This document shows positions 43,568-52,113 of a stretch of 64,000 bases of DNA, in pieces. Location: the NCBI RefSeq assembly GCF_003951315.1, contig NZ_QLJH01000008.1, forward strand, positions 79,452-143,451, given 5' to 3'. A program made the position numbers and the translations under genes. This DNA is from Sphingomonas sp. S-NIH.Pt15_0812. GTDB lineage: Bacteria; Pseudomonadota; Alphaproteobacteria; Sphingomonadales; Sphingomonadaceae. Under the pieces are notes generated by a model. The model was not told the DNA's origin, searched no databases, and worked only from the letters and a program-made list of their open reading frames with translations. Position 1 is the stretch's first letter, and each line of letters begins with the position of its first letter.

Positions 43568-45205
43568 TCATCGCGCCGCCTCGGCGGGAACGGCGTCCTC
43601 GATCGCGGGCGCGACATCAGTGACGTCGCGGCGCGAGACCCGGATCGCCTCTTCCGGCGTGGTCTGGCCGGCCAGCACCAGCGCCTGCGCCGCGCTCGCC
43701 AGATCGGACGACCGGCGGAAGGCGTGGTCGGCGATCGCCTGTTCGTCGCCGCCCTCGTTGATCAGGCGGCGGATCGTCTCGTCGACGCGCACCGCCTCGT
43801 AGACGCCGGTGCGGCCGCGATAGCCGGTATGGCCGCACTGGTCGCAGCCGACCGCCTGATAGACGATCGCGTCGCTGGCGATGCCCAGCATCGGCGCGAC
43901 CGTCTCGCGCGCCGGCACCGGCCGGCGGCAGGCGGGACACAGCCGCCGCACCAGCCGCTGAGCGATCACCGCGCGCAGCGTCGAGGCGAGCAGGAACGGC
44001 TCCACCTTCATGTCGCGCATCCGCGTGATCGCGCCGACCGCGTCATTGGTATGGACGGTGGACAGCACCAGATGGCCGGTCAGCGACGCCTGCACGGCGA
44101 TCTCCGCCGTTTCCCGGTCGCGGATTTCGCCGACCATCACCACGTCCGGGTCCTGGCGCAGGATGGCGCGCAGGCCGGCGGCGAAGGTCAGGCCGACCTT
44201 GGCGTTGACCTGGGTCTGGCCGACGCCCTCGACCGCATATTCGACCGGGTCCTCGACCGTCAGGATGTTGCGGCTGCCGTCGTTGAGCAGGCGCAGCGCC
44301 GCATAGAGGCTGGTGGTCTTGCCCGATCCGGTCGGGCCGGTGACCAGGATGATGCCGTTCGGCTCCGCCAGCGCGCCGCGCAACAGGCCCAGCATCGCCG
44401 GGGTCATGCCCAGCGCATCGAGATCGATACCGGCATTCTCCTTGTCCAGGATACGCAGCACCACCCGCTCGCCCGCCCGGCTCGGCAGCGTCGAGACGCG
44501 CACGTCGAGCAGCTTGCCGCCCAGCGTCAGGCCCATGCGCCCGTCCTGCGGCACGCGCCGCTCGGCGATGTCGAGACGCGCCATCACCTTGATGCGGCTG
44601 ACGACGACGGGGGCGACATGCGGCGGCATCCGCATCGTCTCGCGGAGCACGCCGTCGATCCGCATCCGCACGACCAGCCCCGTCTCATAGGGCTCGACAT
44701 GGATGTCGGACACGCCGTTGCGCGTCGCATCGGCGATGATGCCGTTGATCAGGCGGATCGCCGGCGCATCGTCGGCGGTGTCGAGCAGGTCCTCCGCGGT
44801 CGGCAGGTCGCCGGCCAGCGCGTCCAGCTCGTCGCCCATGCCGACCGCCGCCAGCGCCGTCGCCTGGCCCGTCATCGCATAACCGTCCGACAACAGCCGG
44901 TCGAACGCCGCCGGCTCGACGATCGCGACGTCGAACGCGCGGCCGAGATGACGCCGCACCTCGATCAGCGCCTTGGGGTCGGCCCCCTCGCGCAGGGCGA
45001 TGGTCAAATGCGAGTCGACGTCGCTATGCTGCACCACCACGCCGAACTTGCGCGCGAAGGCATAGGGGATCGTGACCTGCGGCAGCGGGGCGATCGCCTC
45101 CGCCGGGGTCTCGACCGGCCGCGCGGTGTCGGCCGCGTCCAGCGGCGGCGGTTCCGCCATCGCCCCCATCGGCAGAGGGGCCGGATCGTCGCCGTCGCGG
45201 ATCAT
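43568..45205 (-). CDS. gspE: Type II secretion ATPase GspE
   Basis: The 545-residue cytoplasmic ATPase has an N1/N2 domain and Walker A GPTGSGKTTS (290-299). Asp-box LTVEDPVEY, Walker B VVMVGEIRD and HLVLSTVHTNDA follow. A four-cysteine zinc module (CPACRR to CDQCG) lies about 425-465. It powers pseudopilus assembly. The start overlaps the gspD stop by ATGA. Confidence 0.93.
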   Translation of the reverse strand: MIRDGDDPAPLPMGAMAEPPPLDAADTARPVETPAEAIAPLPQVTIPYAFARKFGVVVQHSDVDSHLTIALREGADPKALIEVRRHLGRAFDVAIVEPAAFDRLLSDGYAMTGQATALAAVGMGDELDALAGDLPTAEDLLDTADDAPAIRLINGIIADATRNGVSDIHVEPYETGLVVRMRIDGVLRETMRMPPHVAPVVVSRIKVMARLDIAERRVPQDGRMGLTLGGKLLDVRVSTLPSRAGERVVLRILDKENAGIDLDALGMTPAMLGLLRGALAEPNGIILVTGPTGSGKTTSLYAALRLLNDGSRNILTVEDPVEYAVEGVGQTQVNAKVGLTFAAGLRAILRQDPDVVMVGEIRDRETAEIAVQASLTGHLVLSTVHTNDAVGAITRMRDMKVEPFLLASTLRAVIAQRLVRRLCPACRRPVPARETVAPMLGIASDAIVYQAVGCDQCGHTGYRGRTGVYEAVRVDETIRRLINEGGDEQAIADHAFRRSSDLASAAQALVLAGQTTPEEAIRVSRRDVTDVAPAIEDAVPAEAAR

Positions 45206-47466
45206 CTCTTGCCCTTCGGCCGGATCGCCATCGACGGCTGGGTCTGCACCGGCACCGCGATGTTCGGGTCCTCGATATTGCCCGGCATCGGCGCGCGCGG
45301 GATCGGCGGTGCGGCGTTCATGTAATCGCGCACCAGCTGGTCGATCGACGGCTCGACGCCCGGCTGGGCATAGCCCTGGAGCGCGCGCAGATAGCCGTAG
45401 CGCTGTTCGGTGACGCGTCGGCTATCCTCGGCGGTGCGGAGGATGGTCGGGCGGATGAAGACCATCAGGTTGCTCTTGGTGCGACTGCGCGCGCGGCTCT
45501 TGAACAGGTTGCCGACGACCGGGATGTCGCCCAGCAGCGGGATCTTCTCGATCGTCCGCCGCTCGGCATCGTCGAGTAGGCCGCCGATCACGGTGATCTG
45601 CCCGTCGTCGGGCGTGAAGACATTCTCGAACGCGCGCTTGTTGAGGATCAGCTCGCTATTGTTGCTCGACACCGGCCCGGCGATCGAGCTGACCTCCAGC
45701 CGCACGAACAGCTTGAGCGAACCGCCGGCATTGACCTGCGGCTTCACGTCTAGCTGGATGCCGACATTCTGGCGCTGCACCGTGCGGAAGGTGTTGTTGA
45801 AGTCGTTGGACAGCGCCTGCCCGGTGGTGACCGGTATCTCCTGCCCGACCAGGCTGTGCGCCTGCTGGTTGTCGAGCGTGATGAGGTGCGGCACCTGGAG
45901 CAGGTTCGAGGTATTGTCGCTCTTCACCGCGTTGATGATCGCGCCGAAGATGGTGTCGCCGACCCGGCCGCCCCAGCCCGCGAAGCCGCCCGACGTGCCG
46001 AGCAGCGAGCTGATCGCCGATTGCGCCAACTGGTTGGAGATGGTGTTGTCGGTCGTCGTCGTCGTGTTGTTGCCGTTGATGACGGTGGTCTGCGTCGCCA
46101 GCGACCGCGCGCCGATCGCCCCGGCGATCTGGAGGATGTTGGGCGCGGAATTGCTGAAGGTGGAGGCCGCGAACGCCCCGCCCGACAGGTTGCCGAGCAG
46201 GAACTGCGCCCCCAGCCGGTTGACCGTGGCGTCGGACACCTCGGCGATGATCGCCTCGATCAGCACCTGTTCGCGCCGGGTGTCGAGCTGGCGCACCACC
46301 TCCGACAATTGCCGCTGGATATCGGCGGGCGCGGCGATGACGATCGCATTCGCCCCGGCGAAGCGGGTGACGACCGCCGCCGTCCGCCCCCCTTGCGTCG
46401 ACACGGCGGCCTGCTGGCCGTTGGGCGTGGCATTGCCTCCTCCGCCGCCGCCCGCGCTCGGCTGGCTGGGCTGGATGATCTGCGGCGTGATCGTGCCGCT
46501 CGACGTCCCGGTCGTGCCGTTGGTGTTCTGGAACGAGCCACGCGACAGCGTCGTCTCCTGCACCGGATCGGGGGTCTGCCCGACCAGCCGCTGGAGCACG
46601 GGCAGCAACTGCTCGGCATCGGCATTCTCCAGGAAGACGACGCGGATTTCGGTGCCGCTCCGGGCCTTGCGATCGAGGTCGGCGGCGACGCTGGCGAGGC
46701 GCGACACGGTCGCCGGATCGCCCCGGATCACCACCGAGTTGCTGCTGTCGACCGACACGACCGACACGGTGCCGCTGCTGCCGCCCGCCGGCGCGCCGCC
46801 ACCGCCGCCCTGCCCCGTGCCCTGGCTCGCCGCGCCGCTGCCGCCACCGGCCAGCGTCTGGAGCGCGGTCGCGATCTCGCGCGATCCGGCATTCTGGAGC
46901 GTGACGACGCGGGTCGCGGCATTGTCGGTGTCGATCCGGCGCAACACCTCGCGGATGCGGCGGATATTGTCGCCGAAATCGACCACGACCAGGCTGTTGC
47001 CGGCGCGGTTGGCGGTGACCGAACCCTGGGGGGAGACCAGCGGCCGCACCGTCTCCACGGCGCTTTGCGCGTCGACCGAGCGCAACCGCACGATCTCGGT
47101 CACGAAGCTGTTGCGTTGCGCCCCCGCCGAACCGACGCGGGTCGGCTGCGACGCGGCATTGTCGAGCGGCTGGATGCGGAAGCTGCCATTGCCGGTCGGC
47201 ACCGCGACCAGGCCGTTGGCGCGCAGCGTCGACAGGAAGATCTCGAAATATTCGGAGCGCGACAGCGGCCGGTCGGTCACCACCGTCACCTTGCCGTTCA
47301 CCCGGTTGTCGATGATGAAGGTGCGCCCGGTCACCCGCGCGGCGTCGGCGATGAAGGCGCGGATGTCGGCATCGCGCACGTTCAGCGTCGTCTGCGCGAC
47401 GACGGGCGCGGCCGCCAAGGCGGTCAGCGGCAACGCGGTGAAGGCAAGGAAATGCGAAAGCTTCAT
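45202..47466 (-). CDS. gspD: Type II secretion outer-membrane secretin GspD
   Basis: The 754-residue secretin has a signal peptide (MKLSHFLAFTALPLTALAAAPVVAQ), N0 (TLNVRDADIRAFIADAARVT) and N1-N3 domains. Gly/Ala/Gln-rich loops lie about residues 205-235 and 330-360. The C-terminal secretin domain contains GQITVIGGLLDDAERRTIEK and PLLGDIPVVGNLFKSR. It forms the 15-fold outer-membrane gate. The N-terminus is not a lipoprotein. The start at 47466 overlaps gspC. Confidence 0.93.
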   Translation of the reverse strand: MKLSHFLAFTALPLTALAAAPVVAQTTLNVRDADIRAFIADAARVTGRTFIIDNRVNGKVTVVTDRPLSRSEYFEIFLSTLRANGLVAVPTGNGSFRIQPLDNAASQPTRVGSAGAQRNSFVTEIVRLRSVDAQSAVETVRPLVSPQGSVTANRAGNSLVVVDFGDNIRRIREVLRRIDTDNAATRVVTLQNAGSREIATALQTLAGGGSGAASQGTGQGGGGGAPAGGSSGTVSVVSVDSSNSVVIRGDPATVSRLASVAADLDRKARSGTEIRVVFLENADAEQLLPVLQRLVGQTPDPVQETTLSRGSFQNTNGTTGTSSGTITPQIIQPSQPSAGGGGGGNATPNGQQAAVSTQGGRTAAVVTRFAGANAIVIAAPADIQRQLSEVVRQLDTRREQVLIEAIIAEVSDATVNRLGAQFLLGNLSGGAFAASTFSNSAPNILQIAGAIGARSLATQTTVINGNNTTTTTDNTISNQLAQSAISSLLGTSGGFAGWGGRVGDTIFGAIINAVKSDNTSNLLQVPHLITLDNQQAHSLVGQEIPVTTGQALSNDFNNTFRTVQRQNVGIQLDVKPQVNAGGSLKLFVRLEVSSIAGPVSSNNSELILNKRAFENVFTPDDGQITVIGGLLDDAERRTIEKIPLLGDIPVVGNLFKSRARSRTKSNLMVFIRPTILRTAEDSRRVTEQRYGYLRALQGYAQPGVEPSIDQLVRDYMNAAPPIPRAPMPGNIEDPNIAVPVQTQPSMAIRPKGKR

Positions 47467-48338
47467 TTGGAAGGGGCCGCTATCGTGATGGCGAGCGCCA
47501 GCGTCTGCTGGCCGCGCTCGACGGTGATGGGGACGTTGCCGCCCCCGGCATAATCGGTGGCGATCCGGTCGAGATCGCCCGGTCCGCTGACCGCGCGCCC
47601 GCCGATCGCGGTGACGACGTCGCCCTCGCGCAAGCCGGCCTGGCGGAACGCCGCGCCGCTGCCCTGCGGCCGGACGACCAGGCCGCTGATCCGGCCGCCG
47701 TCGATGCGCGGGATGAAGCCGATCTCCTGGCGAAGCTGGCCGACCGGCACGCCCGTGCCCGCGGGGGCAGGACCCCCGCCCAGCACCGGGATCGCGCCCG
47801 CCGCGCGTGATCCGATCTCCGGGCCGGCCGGAGCCGTGCCGGTCGGCGGCGGCGGCGGCGGCGCGTCGGACTGGTCGAGGAACAGGTCCTCCGCGGTGCC
47901 GCCGCGATCGAGCGTGATATGGTCGAAGGCGACGGCCTTCAGCGTGACGCCGGGCTGGATCTCCTCGCCGACCGCGACGCTCTTCTGCACGCCGTCCGCC
48001 CCCGCGACGATCGCCGAGCCGCGCCCCGTCGCCTCGTCCAGCCGGATGCCGAACAATGTCAGTTGCAGCGGCGTCACGGTGGCGGGGCCGGCCTGGGGCG
48101 CGTTGAGACGGAAGAAGGGGTCGAACTGGCTGAGGATCGCGGCCGGGGAGCCGGGGAATGTCACCCCCGCCGGACGCCAGTCGCCGACCGGGCCGACCGG
48201 CGTCGCCACGACCCAGACGAAGCGCGCGCACTGGACCGCCAGCGCCCCCATCAGCACCAGTTCGGCCAGTGAATAGACGTTGACGACGGGTATCCGCCGC
48301 AACCAGCGGCGTGCCCGCGCGTCGAGCTTCAATCGCAT
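47463..48338 (-). CDS. gspC: Type II secretion protein GspC
   Basis: The 291-residue bitopic protein has one helix (about 22-42), a periplasmic homology region (LTLFGIRLDEATGRGSAIVA) that contacts GspD, a Pro-rich linker with a run of prolines, and a C-terminal PDZ domain (RQAGLREGDVVTAIGGR). It is the first gene of the operon. ATG 48338 is preferred over one 36 nt upstream because the basic MRLKLDARARRW start fits the family. Confidence 0.9.
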   Translation of the reverse strand: MRLKLDARARRWLRRIPVVNVYSLAELVLMGALAVQCARFVWVVATPVGPVGDWRPAGVTFPGSPAAILSQFDPFFRLNAPQAGPATVTPLQLTLFGIRLDEATGRGSAIVAGADGVQKSVAVGEEIQPGVTLKAVAFDHITLDRGGTAEDLFLDQSDAPPPPPPTGTAPAGPEIGSRAAGAIPVLGGGPAPAGTGVPVGQLRQEIGFIPRIDGGRISGLVVRPQGSGAAFRQAGLREGDVVTAIGGRAVSGPGDLDRIATDYAGGGNVPITVERGQQTLALAITIAAPSK

Positions 48339-48456
48339 CCTGTTCCCATCCCGCCGGCCAGGGGCTTTAACCATGCCATGTTACGTCTCGGCGTCAAACA
48401 TCGGAAACAAAAATCCGCTGGCGTCACCGACCCGATGTTCGGCAGAGAGCGATGCC

Positions 48457-49113
48457 ATGACACCGCTTCCCTCCCTCGGCAATGGACTGGATGCCATTGC
48501 CGTCACCGACCGGATCCTTTCGCATGGCCAGGTGCAGAAGATTCCGGGCGGCAAGCTGACCCTGTTCGTCCGTCGCGCCTTCCTCTCGCCCGCGCTCTGC
48601 GCCGAGCTGGTCGCGCGGATCGACGCGGTGCGCCGTCCCTCGACGCTGGCCGACGGCAACGGCGACGCCGCCTATCGCACCAGCGAGACCGGCGACCTCG
48701 CCGCCGACGACCCCGTGGTCCGCGAGACGGAAGCGTGCATCGCCGCGCTGACCGGCCTGGACGGCGTCTATGGCGAACCCCTGCAAGGGCAGCGCTATGC
48801 CGTGGGGCAGGAGTTTAAGGGCCATACCGACTATTTCGAACCCGGCGGCCTCGACTTCGACCGCTATTGCGGCGTCGCGGGCAACCGCACCTGGACGGTG
48901 ATGGTCTATCTCAACGCGCCCGAAGCGGGCGGCGCGACGCGGTTCAAGGCGATCGACAAGATCATCCAGCCGGAAACCGGCAAGCTGGTCTGCTGGAACA
49001 ATCGGCGGCCCGACGGCACGCTCAACCCCGCCACGCTGCACCAGGGCATGAAGGTGCGCGGCGGCGTGAAATACGTCATCACCAAATGGTTTCGCGAACG
49101 CCCCTGGGGGTGA
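48457..49113 (+). CDS. 2-oxoglutarate/Fe(II) oxygenase, prolyl 4-hydroxylase-like
   Basis: The 218-residue double-stranded beta-helix enzyme has the iron triad HxD in KGHTDYFEP (about H124/D126) and the distal histidine in TLHQGMKV, followed by KYVITKWFRERPW, whose lysine/arginine would bind 2-oxoglutarate. These features match prolyl 4-hydroxylase alpha-subunit-type oxygenases. The bacterial substrate is unknown. It diverges from gspC across 118 nt and converges with a receptor gene. Confidence 0.88.
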   Translation: MTPLPSLGNGLDAIAVTDRILSHGQVQKIPGGKLTLFVRRAFLSPALCAELVARIDAVRRPSTLADGNGDAAYRTSETGDLAADDPVVRETEACIAALTGLDGVYGEPLQGQRYAVGQEFKGHTDYFEPGGLDFDRYCGVAGNRTWTVMVYLNAPEAGGATRFKAIDKIIQPETGKLVCWNNRRPDGTLNPATLHQGMKVRGGVKYVITKWFRERPWG

Positions 49114-49124
49114 CCGCGTCGCCG

Positions 49125-49148
49125 GGCCGCAGTGCGCGCCCTGCGGCC
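49125..49148. terminator. Bidirectional terminator hairpin
   Basis: The arms ggccgcag (49125-49132) and ctgcggcc (49141-49148) are perfectly complementary around an 8-nt loop. They lie between the convergent oxygenase and receptor genes. Confidence 0.65.
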
Positions 49149-49188
49149 TGACGGAAGGGGACGGCGTCGACCGCCCCCCTCCCCCCGA

Positions 49189-52026
49189 TCAGAAGGTCAC
49201 GCTCGCGCCCAGCGTGAAGATGCGGCCCTGGCGATAGCGGTTGATGAAGACCGTGTTGCCGTTCTCGAAATCCTGCCGCTCCTGATAGCGGGTGCCGGTC
49301 AGGTTGCGCGCCTCGGCCTTGATCTCGAACTGGCCGCCGAACGCCTCCACGCCCTGGCGCGCGACCAGGTCGAGCCGGATGCCCGGCCGCTCGATGATGT
49401 CGGGCTGGAAGCCGGTGCCGCTCAGATAGCTGGGGCCGCGATTGGTGACGCGGTTGCTGGCATAGTTGAACAGCAACGTGATCGCCGACAGGCTGTCCGT
49501 GTCCTCGACGCCGAGCTGGAGGTTGACCAGGTGGTCCGACTGCCCGGTCAGCGGCGCGCCGTTGCGGAACTGGACATTGGCGGGCGCGAAGCCGGGGCCG
49601 CAGGGCGCGATCTGCACGCCCAGCACGCTCGGCACGCACTGTGCGTTCGCGGTGATCTTCGACTGGGTATAGGTATAGTTGGCGATGATCACCGCGCGCC
49701 GCGTCTCGAACAGCCCGCCCAAGGCGGTCAGCGGCACATATTTCTGCACCTCGGCCTCCGCGCCCCACAGCGTCGCCTTGGGCAGATAGGTGAAGCCGGT
49801 CTGGAGCCGCGCATCGGGCGTCGGGAAGAAGCCGACCTGCTCGATCGGATTGTCGATCCGCTTGTAGAAGCCCGACAGCGTCGCCCGCTGGTCACGCGCG
49901 AAGAACCACTCGTAGCGCGCCTCCAGATTGTAGAGCTTCGAGTCCTTCAGGAACGGGTTGCCGAAGAACAGCCGGTCGGATTCGAAATCGCGGAACGCCT
50001 GGGGGGCCAGTTCGCGGAACTGCGGACGGGCAATCGTCTTCGAGGCGCTGGCGCGCAGCTGCATGTCGCTGGCGAAGTTCCAGGTCAGCGTCGCCGCCGG
50101 CAGGAAATAATCGTTGTTCAGCCGCGTGCCGGTGGCGTTGATCGGGTCGACCCGTTCCTTCGCCGTCTCGTAGCGCAGGCCGATCGTCGCGCGCAGGCCG
50201 TCCGTCGCCTCCGCCTCGATCTGGGCATAGCCGGCATGGATCAACAGGCTGGCGTCATAGGCATAGGAACCGTTCTGCCCGGCGTCGAAGCGCAACTGCA
50301 CCGCGTTCTGCGCCGGATTGGCGGCGACCGGACAGCCGTTCAGCACGTCCGGCGACAGAAGGAAGTCGGGGCGGAACAGGTTGCACGGGAACGGGATCGC
50401 GCCGCCCGTCGTGGTCTGGAACACGAAGGGCAGGCGGGTCGAGCTGCGGTCGTTCTTCTGGAAATAATAGCCCGCCGACAGCGTCATCGGACGCTCCAGA
50501 TTGGGCCGCCACGACGCGTCGGCCTGCGCCGTGTAGAGATTCTCGTTCAGCCGGCTGAACACCACGGTCGCGAACCGGTCGAAGGCGTTGGTCGCCTGAT
50601 AGGCGCCGGGGCACTGGATGCCCTCCGCCGCATTCGCCTCGGCGACGGTGACGTTGAGCGAGGTGTTGCAGAGATAGATGAACTGCCGCTCATAGGGCGC
50701 CAGCCGCTTGGAATTGGCATAGGCGCCGCGCACGTCGAGCTGCACCCGGTCGAACGGCTTGAACTCGCCGACCAGCTGCGATTCGATCAGCTGACGTTCG
50801 AACCAGTTGGTGTTCTGCTGGAAGATCGGCGCGCCGCTGCTGTTGTTGTAGACGGTCGCGGCCGAGCCGCGCGCCTGCTTCAGCGTGTCGTGGATATAGA
50901 TGTTGGTCAGGCGGACGGTGTTCTTGCCGAACTCGTAGCCGAGCCCGAGCAGCGCGTTCACCACCGCGCGATTGTCAGTGATCAGCGTCGAGAAATCGTT
51001 GCGCAGCGCGCCGGTCGCCGAAATCGTGTCCTGCTGCGTCGCGTCGCGGGTGCGCCAGGTATTGCTGATGCTGGCCGAGCCGATCACGCCCAGCCGGTCG
51101 CTGCCGACATCCTTGACGATGCCGAAGCTGACCTCGCCCGATCCGTTGGCGGGCAACTGGTTGTTGCGCTGGAGCAAGGTGGTGCGCGCGTTGGAGAGCT
51201 GCGCGACCTGCTCGGTCGGGATGATGCCGTTGCCGCCCGGCGCATCGGTGATGAACTGGGGCACGCGGCGTTCGCCCGAGTCGAAGCCGATCCAGTCGTG
51301 CTTGCCGCCCTTGTAGGTATAGCCCAGCTCGCTGGTCGTCACCGTGTCGGCGGAGATGGTGCCGCCCATCGAGACGAAGCTCTTGTCGGGGATCGCCTTG
51401 GTCGTCAGGTTGATGACGCCGCCGCCGAACTCGCCGGGATAATTGACGGAATAGGTCTTCTGGACCAGCGCCGAGCCGACGATCGTGGTCGGAAAGATGT
51501 CGAGCGGCACCGAGCGGCGCAGCGGCTCGGGACTGGGCAGCGGCGAGCCGTTGAGCAGTGCCGAGGAATAGCGGTCGCCCAGACCACGGACATAGACGAA
51601 GCCGTTGCCGACCACCGACAGGCCGGTGACGCGGGTCAGCGCGCCCGCGATATCACCCTCGCCCGTCCGCGCGATATCGGCGGCGGACAGGACCGAGATG
51701 ACCTGCGGCGTCGCGCGGATCGTGTTGGGGATGTTGCGGCCGACGACGACGATGTCCTCGGCGGCGGCGGGATCATAGCCGGGCGTCGAGACCTCGACCG
51801 CCGGTTCCTGCTGGTCGGCCCCCTGCTGGTCGGCGGCCGTGCCGGGCTGGGCCAGCGCCCGGTCCTGCGCGGTATTGGCGGGGGCGTCGACCTCGGTGCC
51901 GGTGGTGCTGGCCGGCGGGGAGGACTGGCCCGCCGGGCTGCCGCCCGCGACCTGGGCGAGCGCCGCCGGGGCGACGAAATGCGAGGTGAGAAGAAGAAGC
52001 GAAGCGAAGGCGGGGCGCTGCAGCAT
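49189..52026 (-). CDS. TonB-dependent receptor, probably phosphate-starvation regulated
   Basis: The 945-residue receptor has a signal peptide (MLQRPAFASLLLLTSHFVAPAALAQ) and a Gln/Ala-rich spacer of about 60 residues. A TonB box (EDIVVVGR) is followed by a plug with VRGLGDRYSSALLNGSPLPS and FPTTIVGSALVQKTYS, then a large barrel ending GASVTF. The plug type is the sphingomonad/caulobacter group that pairs with secreted lipoproteins. It lies 87 nt after the lipoprotein gene on the same strand, with the Pho-box-like array upstream of both. Import of an organophosphate or phosphate-containing ligand is inferred from that context only. Confidence 0.88.
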   Translation of the reverse strand: MLQRPAFASLLLLTSHFVAPAALAQVAGGSPAGQSSPPASTTGTEVDAPANTAQDRALAQPGTAADQQGADQQEPAVEVSTPGYDPAAAEDIVVVGRNIPNTIRATPQVISVLSAADIARTGEGDIAGALTRVTGLSVVGNGFVYVRGLGDRYSSALLNGSPLPSPEPLRRSVPLDIFPTTIVGSALVQKTYSVNYPGEFGGGVINLTTKAIPDKSFVSMGGTISADTVTTSELGYTYKGGKHDWIGFDSGERRVPQFITDAPGGNGIIPTEQVAQLSNARTTLLQRNNQLPANGSGEVSFGIVKDVGSDRLGVIGSASISNTWRTRDATQQDTISATGALRNDFSTLITDNRAVVNALLGLGYEFGKNTVRLTNIYIHDTLKQARGSAATVYNNSSGAPIFQQNTNWFERQLIESQLVGEFKPFDRVQLDVRGAYANSKRLAPYERQFIYLCNTSLNVTVAEANAAEGIQCPGAYQATNAFDRFATVVFSRLNENLYTAQADASWRPNLERPMTLSAGYYFQKNDRSSTRLPFVFQTTTGGAIPFPCNLFRPDFLLSPDVLNGCPVAANPAQNAVQLRFDAGQNGSYAYDASLLIHAGYAQIEAEATDGLRATIGLRYETAKERVDPINATGTRLNNDYFLPAATLTWNFASDMQLRASASKTIARPQFRELAPQAFRDFESDRLFFGNPFLKDSKLYNLEARYEWFFARDQRATLSGFYKRIDNPIEQVGFFPTPDARLQTGFTYLPKATLWGAEAEVQKYVPLTALGGLFETRRAVIIANYTYTQSKITANAQCVPSVLGVQIAPCGPGFAPANVQFRNGAPLTGQSDHLVNLQLGVEDTDSLSAITLLFNYASNRVTNRGPSYLSGTGFQPDIIERPGIRLDLVARQGVEAFGGQFEIKAEARNLTGTRYQERQDFENGNTVFINRYRQGRIFTLGASVTF

Positions 52027-52113
52027 GACCGATGTCCGGATCAGGGGGGAAATGGACGATGCCGGGGCGGTGGAGGCCACCCCGGCATCGCGTCGCTCAA
52101 GGGGCGATGCGCC

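Noticed and set aside
42653..45325. An 890-codon plus-strand frame opposite gspE and gspF
   Set aside because: It is rich in Arg, His and Gln with no domain, while the minus-strand genes have complete T2SS motifs.
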